Shown: one piece after another, positions 1 to 8,431 of the stretch | How the letters are laid out: each line of letters opens with the position of its first letter | Position numbering within the stretch: position 1 is the stretch's first letter | From: Eubacterium sp. | Lineage (GTDB): Bacteria > Bacillota_A > Clostridia > Lachnospirales > Lachnospiraceae | Direction: 5' to 3' | NCBI GenBank assembly: GCA_024687845.1 | Contig: JAILEL010000158.1 | Location: forward strand, 1 to 64,000 | Length of the DNA: 64,000 bases | The notes under the pieces: model-generated | Seen by the model: the letters and a program-made list of their open reading frames with translations, nothing else | What the model was told of the DNA's origin: nothing | The model's database searches: none | Translations under genes and position numbers: made by a program

Positions 1-344
1 TTAGTCCGAGCTATCCTTTTAAGCATTCTCTCAACCACACCGGTTGAGTCAATAAAAACAATTCCCTTCTCATCAAGAGCAAAGGAATATTTGTAGTCCT
101 CACCTGTTATATTTCGTCTGCTGGGGATAGAAAATGTACCAGTAAGGGAATCGTAGTTTACTTCAGCCTTCGTACTGTGAATATCCTTCACCTCTGTCTT
201 AAGCTCCATATCAATTCCCATATCGAAGAGTCCCTGCTGCTCCTTCCACTCCTCAGGAGTAACAACAGCAACATACTGATAATTAAACTTTTTTAATTCT
301 TCTGAAGTGCATTCTTTTAATCTTTCTTTAATCAAATAATACAT
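1..344 (-). CDS. CorA-like Mg2+ transporter family protein, N-terminal part (runs off the window)
   Basis: The reading frame is open on the minus strand from an ATG at 344 to the window edge, giving the first 114 residues. It starts MYYLIKERLKEC and contains TKAEVNYDSLTGTFSIPSRR followed by FALDEKGIVFID. I recognise this pattern as the N-terminal soluble domain of a clostridial CorA-like protein; that is recall, not a search. CorA proteins are inner-membrane Mg2+/Co2+ channels whose cytoplasmic N-terminal domain senses the ion. The pore helices and GMN motif would lie outside the window, so the family call cannot be confirmed here. The start has only a weak GGGG-type ribosome binding site about 8 bases upstream. 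It is followed by no visible partner and is divergent from nothing, since the next gene is also on the minus strand. Confidence 0.6.
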   Translation of the reverse strand, partial: MYYLIKERLKECTSEELKKFNYQYVAVVTPEEWKEQQGLFDMGIDMELKTEVKDIHSTKAEVNYDSLTGTFSIPSRRNITGEDYKYSFALDEKGIVFIDSTGVVERMLKRIART

Positions 345-465
345 CGTTCAGCCCCAATCATTTTCTTATTTAAACGTACCATTATTGTACCTATTGTTAC
401 ACATCCCGAATCATTTTTCAAGAAGATAAGCTATCGCGGCGATTTACAAATAAACGGTTTTATAT

Positions 466-506
466 GCAAAAACAGCTGTAGATCAATTAAATAGATCTGC
501 AGCTGT
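466..506 (-). terminator. Rho-independent terminator of the FeoB-associated gene
   Basis: Arms 472-484 and 494-506 form a 13-bp stem with one G-T pair around a 9-base A/T loop. Read on the minus strand the stem is followed by TTTTTG. It lies 12 bases past the stop of the small Cys-rich membrane protein and upstream of the CorA-like gene, so it should end that short transcript. Confidence 0.75.
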
Positions 507-518
507 CCTATTCCTTAA

Positions 519-743
519 TTAACTATTCATACCGTGCTTTTTCATTATCTCGTCGATACTTTTATTCTTTGTCTGATAATCTGGATCCTTCTCTAATTCA
601 GCAAGCATGTCCCTATGGCAATGACCATTGCAGGATGGAGCATCCGGACATCCTCCACATGTACCATTCTTCTTAAGATATGAAATTGCAAGAATAAGTA
701 AAACTACTATTATAAGAAGTGCTATTATTGTAGGCAGATTCAT
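519..743 (-). CDS. FeoB-associated Cys-rich membrane protein
   Basis: A 74-residue protein with one N-terminal membrane helix (about residues 4-22, IIALLIIVVLLILAISYL) followed by a short Cys/His-rich segment, CGGCPDAPSCNGHCH, and a charged tail. This is the layout of the FeoB-associated Cys-rich membrane protein family (PF12669), small proteins usually found beside the ferrous-iron transporter FeoB; their function is not settled. No feoA or feoB is visible in this window, so the gene stands alone. Two starts are possible. GTG at 752 is only 3 bases from the AAGGGA ribosome binding site, while ATG at 743 is about 12 bases from it; I chose ATG. A Fur-box-like dyad lies 38-56 bases upstream, consistent with iron control. 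Confidence 0.75.
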   Translation of the reverse strand: MNLPTIIALLIIVVLLILAISYLKKNGTCGGCPDAPSCNGHCHRDMLAELEKDPDYQTKNKSIDEIMKKHGMNS

Positions 744-780
744 TTCCGTCACTATCCCTTCATAAAATTTTAAACTACAG

Positions 781-799
781 GGTAATGAAATTCATTACC
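781..799 (-). promoter_or_regulatory. Fur-box-like 19-bp dyad upstream of the FeoB-associated gene
   Basis: GGTAATGAA and TTCATTACC form perfect 9-bp arms around a single A. It matches 15 of 19 positions of the classical Fur box as I remember it (GATAATGATAATCATTATC). Its position just upstream of an iron-linked gene supports an iron-responsive operator, by inference. No regulator gene is in the window. Confidence 0.5.
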
Positions 800-934
800 T
801 GTCAGCGCAATGTAAAATTTTAAATAATTATATAAACTAGAATATAGAAGATTAAAAATAATTAGATGTTTCTAACTCGCAATCCCATTATACCATAAAG
901 TCTCAATTTGTACAGATATTTTCATAACATTTTT

Positions 935-1161
935 GTTACTATTCACAGTTCATGAGATAAGTAACAAAAATGACTGCTTGCAGGCGCTTTTTGTTTACTT
1001 ATCTCATGATACCTGTGAAGCAGGAACTCAAAAAGCATGATTCAGTGCCTCCGAAGGAGGTAATAGAACATCGAATATTAGGCTTATTTAAGCTTGCTTA
1101 AGAATAAGCCATATTCGATGTGGACTTAAGAATGCTTTTTGAGTTAACTGTGAATAGTAAC
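935..1161. repeat. 227-bp palindromic structured repeat, copy 1 (complete)
   Basis: It is bounded by perfect 16-bp terminal inverted repeats: GTTACTATTCACAGTT at 935-950 and its reverse complement at 1146-1161. Inside are a hairpin (951-964 with 995-1008), a second closing stem (1025-1038 with 1132-1145), a small CCTCC/GGAGG hairpin (1048-1060), and a long hairpin (1068-1121). The whole folds as a branched structure. A second full copy lies at 10439-10666, with truncated copies at 1162 and 40326. It has no coding capacity, so it is MITE-like or a structured intergenic element. It fills most of the 580-base gap between the FeoB-associated gene and cytidine deaminase. Confidence 0.85.
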
Positions 1162-1230
1162 GTTTCTATTCATGGTTTATGAGATATAATTGATAACAAC
1201 TTGTAAGTATATTTTATATATGTTAGAATC
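1162..1230. repeat. Truncated copy of the 227-bp repeat (left end only)
   Basis: Immediately after the right end of copy 1, the left-end sequence starts again as GTTTCTATTCATGGTTTATG and continues through GAGATATAATTGATAACAAC. It is closest to copy 2. The match fades after about 1202, possibly keeping a decayed right arm of the first hairpin to about 1230. The rest of the element is missing. Two elements therefore once sat head to tail here. Confidence 0.6.
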
Positions 1231-1274
1231 ATCTAATGGCAATATGTATTTTATTTAAATATAATTATGTAGCT

Positions 1275-1293
1275 GTCAAAAGTACCTTTTGAC
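1275..1293 (+). promoter_or_regulatory. Perfect 8-bp-arm dyad upstream of cytidine deaminase
   Basis: GTCAAAAG, a TAC spacer and CTTTTGAC form a perfect inverted repeat 39 bases upstream of the deaminase start. A TATAAT hexamer lies just upstream at 1260-1265, so the dyad would sit in the 5' end of the transcript or beside the promoter. It is a candidate operator; the regulator is unknown. Confidence 0.35.
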
Positions 1294-1331
1294 CCTTATG
1301 AAATATCTATAATTAATCAGGAGAATACACT

Positions 1332-1832
1332 ATGTCTGATACGCCCAATAAATTAGATGATAAAATAAGAAAATTATTAATTAAGGAGGCTGCTAAAGCC
1401 CGTAATATGGCTTATGCACCATATTCTAATTATCTCGTAGGAGCAGCGCTGATTGTACCTTCAGGTAATATCTATACTGGCTGTAATATTGAAAATGCAT
1501 CCTATGGTCTTTCTAACTGTGCCGAAAGAACTGCTGTATTTAAGGCAGTAAGTGAAGGACAGCGTCACATAGATGCAATTGCCATAGTTGGAGCGCCTCG
1601 TGATGTCGAGCTTGCTGTATCAGAAAATGCTCAGCCAGATAATGAGAATATTTCAGATACTCCAAACTATGTTGAAGAATTTGGATATGCCTATCCATGC
1701 GGAGCATGCCGCCAAGTCCTCTCAGAGTTTATTCCAGAAACAGGAGATATGACAGTAATCATCGCAAAATCCGTAGAAGACTATAAAATATTTACATTAT
1801 CAGAATTATTACCCGTAACTTTCGATTTTTAA
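1332..1832 (+). CDS. cdd: Cytidine deaminase
   Basis: This zinc enzyme deaminates cytidine and deoxycytidine to uridine and deoxyuridine in pyrimidine salvage. The 166-residue protein shows the family hallmarks: the substrate-binding YAPYSNYLVGAAL (about 28-40), GCNIENASYG, the CAER motif with Cys63 and catalytic Glu65, and PCGACRQ with zinc ligands Cys123 and Cys126. It is longer than the usual 130-140 residues because of an acidic insert at about 91-119, between the two zinc motifs, which is not part of the common core. The ATG at 1332 has AGGAG 8 bases upstream. It is the first gene of a plus-strand run, followed by an M16C peptidase and Era. In many Firmicutes cdd is next to era, as nearly here. 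Confidence 0.93.
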   Translation: MSDTPNKLDDKIRKLLIKEAAKARNMAYAPYSNYLVGAALIVPSGNIYTGCNIENASYGLSNCAERTAVFKAVSEGQRHIDAIAIVGAPRDVELAVSENAQPDNENISDTPNYVEEFGYAYPCGACRQVLSEFIPETGDMTVIIAKSVEDYKIFTLSELLPVTFDF

Positions 1833-1922
1833 TGTATACTTCTCATGGTATGAAAGTTTCAATTACTAACATAAACATCCTTAAAAGGATATATTACATA
1901 AGCAAGGAGATTGAATAATAAA

Positions 1923-4910
1923 GTGAAAGATTTTAAAGACAGATTTGAAAGAAATATTGAGCAGATAAAGAAGGGACTTGATAATCTTGGCAGCTATAAA
2001 TTGCAGCAGGTAAATGAACTTCCAGAGGTAAATGGTGTTGGTTTTGTACTTAGCCATAAGAAAACAAAAGCCCGTATATCTGTTGTCCTTAATGACGAAG
2101 AAAACAAGGTTTTTGCAATCGGGTTCAGAACACCACCTACCAATTCTAAAGGTATTCAACATATTGTAGAACATACAGTTCTCTGCGGGTCAAAAAAATA
2201 TCCTGCAAAGGATCCTTTTATTGAGTTGGCAAAGGGCAGTCTGAATACATTTCTTAATGCTATGACATTTGGTGATAAAACAGTTTATCCAATTGCAAGC
2301 TGTAATGATAAGGATTTCAGAAATCTGACAGATGTATATCTGGATGCTGTCTTCAATCCTAACATTTATGAAAGAGAAGAGATATTTAAACAGGAAGGCT
2401 GGCATTATGAGCTTTCAGATATGGACAGCGATATCATTATAAATGGTGTTGTTTATAATGAAATGCGCGGTGTTTATTCATCGCCTGATAGTGTTCTCGC
2501 AAATGAGATCAACAAGGTTTTATATCCAGATACTGTATATAGCGTGGATTCTGGTGGAGATCCTGACGAGATTCCTTCACTTTCCAGAGAAGAATATCTT
2601 GATTACCATAAGAATTATTATCATCCATCTAACAGCTATATTTATCTGTATGGTGATATTGATATAGTTGAGCAGCTTGAATATATTGATAGAGAATATC
2701 TTAAAAATTATGACTATCTCTATGTTCCTTCAGAGATTCCGCTCCAGCCATCACTTGATAAACCTGTCTCAAAGGTCATCAATTTCTCGGTGACAGACGA
2801 GGATGAAATGGAGAAGAATTCACTTCTCAGTTATAACGTGGTATTAGGAAGAAGTACTGATAAATATCTTACAAATGCAATGAATATTCTTCAGTTTATT
2901 CTGATTGATTCTCCTGGTGCACCTCTCAAGAAGGCTATAATTGATTCTGGAATCTGTTCAGATGTTGAGTCTCAATATGACAGTTCAATGTTCCAGCCAA
3001 TGTTTACAATTCTTGCAAGAGAAGCAGAAGAGAAGGATCAGGATAAGTTTGTAGAACTTATAGAATCCGAGCTTCGTAAATATGTTGAAGAAGGACTGGA
3101 TAAAAAGGCTCTTGAAGCTGCACTTAATAGCTTTGAATTCAGAGCAAAGGAAGCCAGCTTCGGAAGATATCCTAAAGGACTTGCTCTTGGATTAGATGCT
3201 TTTGAATCCTGGTTATATGAAGATTCATTTGCTCAGACAAAGTTCTCAGTTCAGGATGTTTTTGACTATCTTAGAAAAGGAATCAATGAGAATCTCGAAA
3301 ATCCAGCTGATACATCACATGGATATTTTGAAGAACTTATCTTTAAATACCTTCTGAATAATAATCATAAAGCATTTGTAACAGCCACTCCTGCAATAGG
3401 CTTTAATAATAAAAAGGATGCCAAACTGGCAGAAAAGCTGGCTGAATATAAAAAGTCACTTAGTGAAGATCAGTTAAAAGCTCTGATAAATGAAACAGCT
3501 CATCTGAAAGAGTATCAAAGTGAGCCTTCAACCCCTGAAGAGCTGGCTACAATTCCGCTCCTAAGTATTGATGATATTAAGAAAGATGTAAGAAAAACTG
3601 TTAACGAAGAAAGAACAGTAGCTGGTATTAAGACCATTTACCATGATATATTTACTAATGGTATCTCTTATCTGGACATGTTCTTCAATCTTAATGATCT
3701 TGCATTCGAAGATCTTCCTAAGGCAGCGCTCCTTTTTGAACTGCTTAAATATGTTGATACAGATGAGCATACCTATAACGATCTTTCTAATGAAATAAAC
3801 TTAAGAACCGGTGGTATATCCTTCAGTCTCGGATGTATGAATCGTAAGAATACGCTTTATACCTATGCACTTTGTAAGGTTAAGACATTTGATAATAAAA
3901 TATCTGATGGTATAGAACTGATTAAGGAAATTATTACATCCTCACATATTACAGATAAGAAACGTATTAAAGAAATAGTTTCCGAAATTAAAGCTGCTGG
4001 TAAAAATTCACTTGTTGAAGGCGGTCATCTGACAGCTAGAATGCGAGCAGGTTCTTATATCATGAATAGTCAGAAGATAATGGATAGTCTGGATGGAGTG
4101 GATTTTTATCGCTATATTGATTCAGTAGATAAGAATCTTGACAAAATCTATGAAGAACTTGCAGCTGATCTTAAAAGGCTATATAGTCGGATTTTCAGAA
4201 AAGATGCACTTATTCTTTCATATACATCTAAAGAAAATCCTGAAGTGATGGAAGACTCACTTAATAAGCTTATTAATTCAATAAATAGTGATAGCATCGA
4301 TATTAGTAAGCAGTTTGACATCAAACTTGAAGTCGCTAATGAAGGCTTTAATACATCCTCTAAGGTTCAGTATGTTGCAACTGCCGGTAACTTCAAAGAA
4401 GCAGGGCTTGAATATAACGGTGCCCTTAATGTACTTCAGATCATTTTCTCTTATGATTATCTCTGGGTAAATGTAAGAGTTATGGGTGGAGCTTATGGAT
4501 GTATGTGTGATTTCACAAGAAATGGATTCTCATTCTTTACATCATATAGAGATCCTAATCTTGCAGAGACCTACAAAATCTATCAGGATGCTTATAAATA
4601 CGTTGAAGAATTCGATTGCTCTGACAGAGATATGATAAAATATATAATAGGTACAATTGCGAAGTTTGATGCGCCACTTACACCTTCACTTGAGGGATAC
4701 TTCTCATTTAACTGTTATATGAGTGAAATTACAGATGAAGAAAGACAAAAATCTAGAGATGAGGTACTCGGAGCTACTCAGCAGACAATCCGGGCTCTGG
4801 CTCCATATGTAAAGGTTGTTTCTGAAAGTGGAATAATCTGTGCTGTGGGTGGTGACGAAAAAATAAATGCAAACAAGGATCTCTTTAAGGTTACCGGAAA
4901 ACTGTTTTAA
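1923..4910 (+). CDS. M16C-family zinc metallopeptidase (PreP/Cym1-like, insulinase superfamily)
   Basis: A protein of about 995 residues, the normal size for M16C presequence-protease-like enzymes, which enclose unfolded peptides in a chamber of four homologous domains. Near the N-terminus it has the inverted zinc motif HIVEH within GIQHIVEHTVLCGS (residues 84-88 when counted from the TTG at 1911). The third ligand is the Glu of VYNEMRG, exactly 96 residues after the second His, the spacing I recall for PreP. No signal peptide is visible, so it is probably cytoplasmic and degrades peptides. The start is uncertain: AAGGAG at 1904-1909 is too close to TTG 1911, so I favour GTG 1923, about 13 bases away. 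It lies between cdd and era on the same strand. Confidence 0.85.
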   Translation: MKDFKDRFERNIEQIKKGLDNLGSYKLQQVNELPEVNGVGFVLSHKKTKARISVVLNDEENKVFAIGFRTPPTNSKGIQHIVEHTVLCGSKKYPAKDPFIELAKGSLNTFLNAMTFGDKTVYPIASCNDKDFRNLTDVYLDAVFNPNIYEREEIFKQEGWHYELSDMDSDIIINGVVYNEMRGVYSSPDSVLANEINKVLYPDTVYSVDSGGDPDEIPSLSREEYLDYHKNYYHPSNSYIYLYGDIDIVEQLEYIDREYLKNYDYLYVPSEIPLQPSLDKPVSKVINFSVTDEDEMEKNSLLSYNVVLGRSTDKYLTNAMNILQFILIDSPGAPLKKAIIDSGICSDVESQYDSSMFQPMFTILAREAEEKDQDKFVELIESELRKYVEEGLDKKALEAALNSFEFRAKEASFGRYPKGLALGLDAFESWLYEDSFAQTKFSVQDVFDYLRKGINENLENPADTSHGYFEELIFKYLLNNNHKAFVTATPAIGFNNKKDAKLAEKLAEYKKSLSEDQLKALINETAHLKEYQSEPSTPEELATIPLLSIDDIKKDVRKTVNEERTVAGIKTIYHDIFTNGISYLDMFFNLNDLAFEDLPKAALLFELLKYVDTDEHTYNDLSNEINLRTGGISFSLGCMNRKNTLYTYALCKVKTFDNKISDGIELIKEIITSSHITDKKRIKEIVSEIKAAGKNSLVEGGHLTARMRAGSYIMNSQKIMDSLDGVDFYRYIDSVDKNLDKIYEELAADLKRLYSRIFRKDALILSYTSKENPEVMEDSLNKLINSINSDSIDISKQFDIKLEVANEGFNTSSKVQYVATAGNFKEAGLEYNGALNVLQIIFSYDYLWVNVRVMGGAYGCMCDFTRNGFSFFTSYRDPNLAETYKIYQDAYKYVEEFDCSDRDMIKYIIGTIAKFDAPLTPSLEGYFSFNCYMSEITDEERQKSRDEVLGATQQTIRALAPYVKVVSESGIICAVGGDEKINANKDLFKVTGKLF

Positions 4911-4952
4911 TTTATTTCTGTTGTAGAAATGTAACGGAAAAGGAAATAACTC

Positions 4953-5900
4953 ATGATAAATGATATTGAAAAAGAAAAGAATACGCAAAATAAGATCAAA
5001 TCCGGATTTGTAGCCATTCTGGGACGTCCGAATGTCGGCAAATCAACCCTGATGAATCATCTGATTGGTATGAAAATAGCAGCTGTCAGCAAACGTGCTC
5101 AAACAACCAGAAAACGTATACAGACAGTCTATACCGATGAAAGAGGTCAGATAATATTTCTTGATACTCCTGGAATCAATAAAGCAGAAACTAAGCTGGG
5201 GGAGTATATGCTTGACGAAGCAACTGATACTCTCAAAACTGCAGATCTTATTATGTGGATAATAGAACCATCTTCCTTTATAGGCGCTGGTGAAAGAAGT
5301 ATAGTAGACATGATAAGCAAAGTATCAGGTGTTCCTGTTATTCTTGTAATCAATAAATGCGATACCTGTGAACAGTCAAAACTTAGTCAGACATATAAGC
5401 TCTATAATGATTATATGAATGAAGTAGCCGGAAAAAGCTTTGATAATAGTGCAAATGTATCAGCTACTGAAGGAACAGGTCAGAAAGAGCTTATGAATAT
5501 TCTCTATGATATGCTTCCAGAGGGACCAATGTATTTTGACGAGGATACAGTAACTGATGAAACAGAACGAGAGATAGCTGCCGAATTCATACGTGAAAAG
5601 TGTCTTCGAAATCTCGATAAAGAGATTCCTCATGGAATAGCTGTAATAATTGATAAAATGCGAACAAGACCGGATGGTTCTCTTGTAGATATTGAAGCAA
5701 CTATCATCTGTGAGCGTGAGAGTCATAAGGGGATCATTATTGGAAAAAACGGAGCCATGCTTAAGAAGATTGGAACCCAGTCCAGACATGATATAGAAGA
5801 TATGCTTCAGCAGAGAGTAAACTTAAAGCTCTGGGTCAAGGTTCGTCCCGGCTGGAGAGACAAAAAACTATATATGGAAGAGTATGGATATAAAAAGTAA
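4953..5900 (+). CDS. era: GTPase Era
   Basis: Era is an essential GTPase that binds the 3' end of 16S rRNA and assists 30S maturation. The 315-residue protein has G1 GRPNVGKST (24-32), the TT switch I region (AQTTRKR), G3 DTPG, G4 NKCD, and a C-terminal KH domain with GKNGAMLKKIG near residue 265. It ends in the conserved basic WVKVRPGWRDK region. The ~15-residue charged N-terminal lead before the G domain is slightly longer than in model Era proteins. The start ATG 4953 has AAGGA about 9 bases upstream. It lies 42 bases after the M16C gene and 23 bases before the cellulase start, so co-transcription with both is likely. Confidence 0.96.
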   Translation: MINDIEKEKNTQNKIKSGFVAILGRPNVGKSTLMNHLIGMKIAAVSKRAQTTRKRIQTVYTDERGQIIFLDTPGINKAETKLGEYMLDEATDTLKTADLIMWIIEPSSFIGAGERSIVDMISKVSGVPVILVINKCDTCEQSKLSQTYKLYNDYMNEVAGKSFDNSANVSATEGTGQKELMNILYDMLPEGPMYFDEDTVTDETEREIAAEFIREKCLRNLDKEIPHGIAVIIDKMRTRPDGSLVDIEATIICERESHKGIIIGKNGAMLKKIGTQSRHDIEDMLQQRVNLKLWVKVRPGWRDKKLYMEEYGYKK

Positions 5901-5923
5901 TCATGCATAGTCAGGAGTATAAT

Positions 5924-7948
5924 ATGAAAAAAATAAAATTTTTATCACTTTTTCTTTCTATGATAATAACTTTATCTGTTTTTAACATACCAGAAGTATC
6001 AGCAGCTTCCAATTATAACTATGCGAAGCTCCTGCAGATGTCTCTATATTTTTATGATGCCAATATGTGTGGCGGTGAAGTGGCTTCCAAGTCAGCATTC
6101 TCCTGGCGTGGAAATTGTCATCTTGGAGATAAAAAGGTTAAGATCAATGGTAAAACAGTAGATGTCAGTGGTGGATTTCATGATGCAGGAGACCATCTTA
6201 AGGCAGGTCTTCCACAGGGGTATACTGCTACAATGCTTGGCATAGAATATATGGAATATAAATCAGCCTTCGAAGCTACAAAATCTTCTGAACATCTAAA
6301 AAAGATAACAACTCATTTCTGTGAATATTTTGAACGATGTACAGTACTTAAGAAAAATGGTACTGTGGATTTCTTCGTTTATCAGGTATCTGATGGAGAT
6401 GAGGATCATAAATCATGGACAGCTCCCGAAAATCAGAATGCAGTACGTCATGTATATTATACATCTTCAAATAATCCTGCTACTGATGAAGTGTGTGAGG
6501 CTGCTGCGGCTCTTGCGGTACAATATATCAATTTTAAAGATGCCAAAGCACTCGACTATGCTAAAAAACTTTTTGCCTATGCTAAAGGCTTTTCAAATAA
6601 AGCTGTTGCTACTGAAGGATTATATGACAGCAGTACAGGAAGTTATCTATATAATTCTCAGTCCTGGGGTGACGATTATGCTCTGGCTGCAGCACTTCTT
6701 TATAAAGCAACAGGAACTGCTTCATATAAGAATGAATTTGAAAATATAAAAAATCAGTCTATAGGTGGATATAATATTTATTCCTGGTTTTCCTGGGATA
6801 ATGTTAGTGCGCTTGCTGATTATTATGGTGCTGGAAATGCAGCTTCACTTAAAAGCTGTGCTGATAATATGAAAGCATCTGAAACGGGATACAGCTGTCT
6901 TCTTGAATGGGGAAGTGCCAGATATAATTGTAACACACAGTTCCTGGGACTTCTTTATGACAAAGCGACTAACAATAAGACATATTCTACCTGGGCTACT
7001 AATCAGATGAATTATATTCTGGGAAATAATAGCAGTGGTCAATGCTTTGTTGTGGGATATAGTAGTAAGTCCTCAAAATATCCTCATCATAGAGCAGCAT
7101 CAAATAGTAGTGATGCATCAATAACAAATCCAAATCATTATATACTTCTTGGAGCACTTGTTGGTGGACCTACAGATTCCAATGGAACTTATAGTGATAG
7201 TCAGGCAGATTATAAATGTAATGAAGTGGCACTTGATTATAATGCTGGACTGGTAGGAGCAGCTGCTGCCTTATATACGTTATATAAGAATAATAGTGGC
7301 ATACCTAAAACCTTAATGACTGATTCTGATACCAAGAATATAAAGCTCAGATTCAATTATAATTCTGGAGGTGGAAATAACACCGCTAATGAAACACAGA
7401 ATTTTAAGACTAAAGTTACAACAAATAATATTAAAAAGACAATCTCTGTAAAATGGACAAAGGTTTCAGCGGCAACAGGCTATAAAATTGAAAGAAGTGT
7501 AAATGGGAAAAACAGCTATGCAGTTATAGGAAAGACCAGTTCAGCGGGCAAGGTTACATTTGTCGATAAGAAAGTAAAAAATGGAACATTATATCAATAT
7601 AGAATCACTGCTTTAAATGGTTCAAAAACTCTGGCTGTTTCAAATCCTCAGTCAATAATCTGTCTCAATAATGTTTCAGTTGCTTCATTAACTAATAAAT
7701 CAGCAAAGAATGTGACTCTTAGCTGGAAGAAAAATAAAAAAACAGCAGGTTATCAGATACAATATGCTGATAATAATAAATTCAAGAAAGCAAAAACTGT
7801 TACAGTTAACAAGAAGCTGACTACAAAGAAGTTTTCAAAACTAAAAAAAGGCAAGACTTATTATGTTCGAATAAGAGCCTATAAAAAATCAAAAGGAAAA
7901 ACTTATTATTCTTCCTGGACAACAAGAAAAATCAAGGTTAAAAAATAA
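5924..7948 (+). CDS. Secreted glycoside hydrolase family 9 cellulase with C-terminal Fn3-like domains
   Basis: A 674-residue endoglucanase-type enzyme for beta-1,4-glucans. It begins with a Sec signal peptide (MKKIKF, a hydrophobic core, likely cut after VSA at 27). The GH9 (alpha/alpha)6 domain spans about 30-470: GGFHDAGD gives the catalytic-base Asp pair at 87 and 90, PHHRAAS supplies the conserved His near 388, and NEVALDYNAG supplies the proton donor Glu434. Two fibronectin-III-like modules follow (about 490-580 and 590-674), rich in Lys. I see no dockerin, CBM3 or sortase signal, so it is probably a free or loosely wall-bound enzyme. ATG 5924 has AGGAG 6 bases upstream; the in-frame ATG at 5903 lacks one. 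Finding it directly behind era is unusual. Confidence 0.93.
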   Translation: MKKIKFLSLFLSMIITLSVFNIPEVSAASNYNYAKLLQMSLYFYDANMCGGEVASKSAFSWRGNCHLGDKKVKINGKTVDVSGGFHDAGDHLKAGLPQGYTATMLGIEYMEYKSAFEATKSSEHLKKITTHFCEYFERCTVLKKNGTVDFFVYQVSDGDEDHKSWTAPENQNAVRHVYYTSSNNPATDEVCEAAAALAVQYINFKDAKALDYAKKLFAYAKGFSNKAVATEGLYDSSTGSYLYNSQSWGDDYALAAALLYKATGTASYKNEFENIKNQSIGGYNIYSWFSWDNVSALADYYGAGNAASLKSCADNMKASETGYSCLLEWGSARYNCNTQFLGLLYDKATNNKTYSTWATNQMNYILGNNSSGQCFVVGYSSKSSKYPHHRAASNSSDASITNPNHYILLGALVGGPTDSNGTYSDSQADYKCNEVALDYNAGLVGAAAALYTLYKNNSGIPKTLMTDSDTKNIKLRFNYNSGGGNNTANETQNFKTKVTTNNIKKTISVKWTKVSAATGYKIERSVNGKNSYAVIGKTSSAGKVTFVDKKVKNGTLYQYRITALNGSKTLAVSNPQSIICLNNVSVASLTNKSAKNVTLSWKKNKKTAGYQIQYADNNKFKKAKTVTVNKKLTTKKFSKLKKGKTYYVRIRAYKKSKGKTYYSSWTTRKIKVKK

Positions 7949-7971
7949 CGTATAATTATTTGAAAAATCAC

Positions 7972-8001
7972 TTGACATAATACTTATATACGTTGTATAT
8001 T
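7972..8001 (+). promoter_or_regulatory. Sigma-A-type promoter of the rplU operon
   Basis: A consensus TTGACA at 7972-7977 is followed, after 18 bases, by TATATT at 7996-8001. It directly precedes the L21 leader and is in the only gap between the cellulase and rplU. Confidence 0.8.
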
Positions 8002-8007
8002 ATCTGA

Positions 8008-8088
8008 GTATGCCGCACGACCAGGTTATAAGTGCGCCCTTTAGTTAAAGCGCCACCGAATGTCGGCGAGTTTAAGAGATAGGAGGAA
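8008..8088 (+). ncRNA. Ribosomal protein L21 leader (autoregulatory mRNA element)
   Basis: The 5' untranslated region between the promoter and rplU holds short G/C stems separated by conserved-looking loops, including CCAGGTTATAAGTGCG and two small hairpins before AGGAGG. Its position and the GGTTATAAG core agree with the Firmicutes L21 leader (RF00559), through which L21 is thought to repress its own operon. I judged the match by eye. A covariance-model scan would decide it. Confidence 0.6.
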
Positions 8089-8094
8089 TATCTT

Positions 8095-8403
8095 ATGTAC
8101 GCTGTAATTGCAACAGGCGGAAAGCAGTACAAGGTAGAGGAAGGAGACATCATCAGAGTTGAGAAACTTGATGCTGAAGATGGATCTAAGGTTACATTTG
8201 ATAATGTTATCGCTATTATGAATGATGGTGGTATCATCGTAGGTAATCAGGTATCATCAGCAAGTGTTGAAGCTACCGTTGTTAAGACTGCAAAAGCTAA
8301 GAAGGTAACTGTTTATAAGTATAAGCCAAAGACAGGTTATCACAAGAAGAACGGACACAGACAGCCTTTTACAGAAGTAAAGATTGAAGCTATTAACGCA
8401 TAA
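8095..8403 (+). CDS. rplU: 50S ribosomal protein L21
   Basis: The 102-residue protein starts MYAVIATGGKQYKVEEGD and has the L21 C-terminal signature YKPKTGYHKKNGHRQPFT. This part binds 23S rRNA domain VI and contacts L20. The ATG is preceded by AGGAGG. It is the first gene of rplU-prp-rpmA, the usual Firmicutes arrangement, and is likely under control of the leader at 8008-8088. Confidence 0.98.
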   Translation: MYAVIATGGKQYKVEEGDIIRVEKLDAEDGSKVTFDNVIAIMNDGGIIVGNQVSSASVEATVVKTAKAKKVTVYKYKPKTGYHKKNGHRQPFTEVKIEAINA

Positions 8404-8431
8404 TCGATTAAATTATTAAAAAGGCGAAAAT

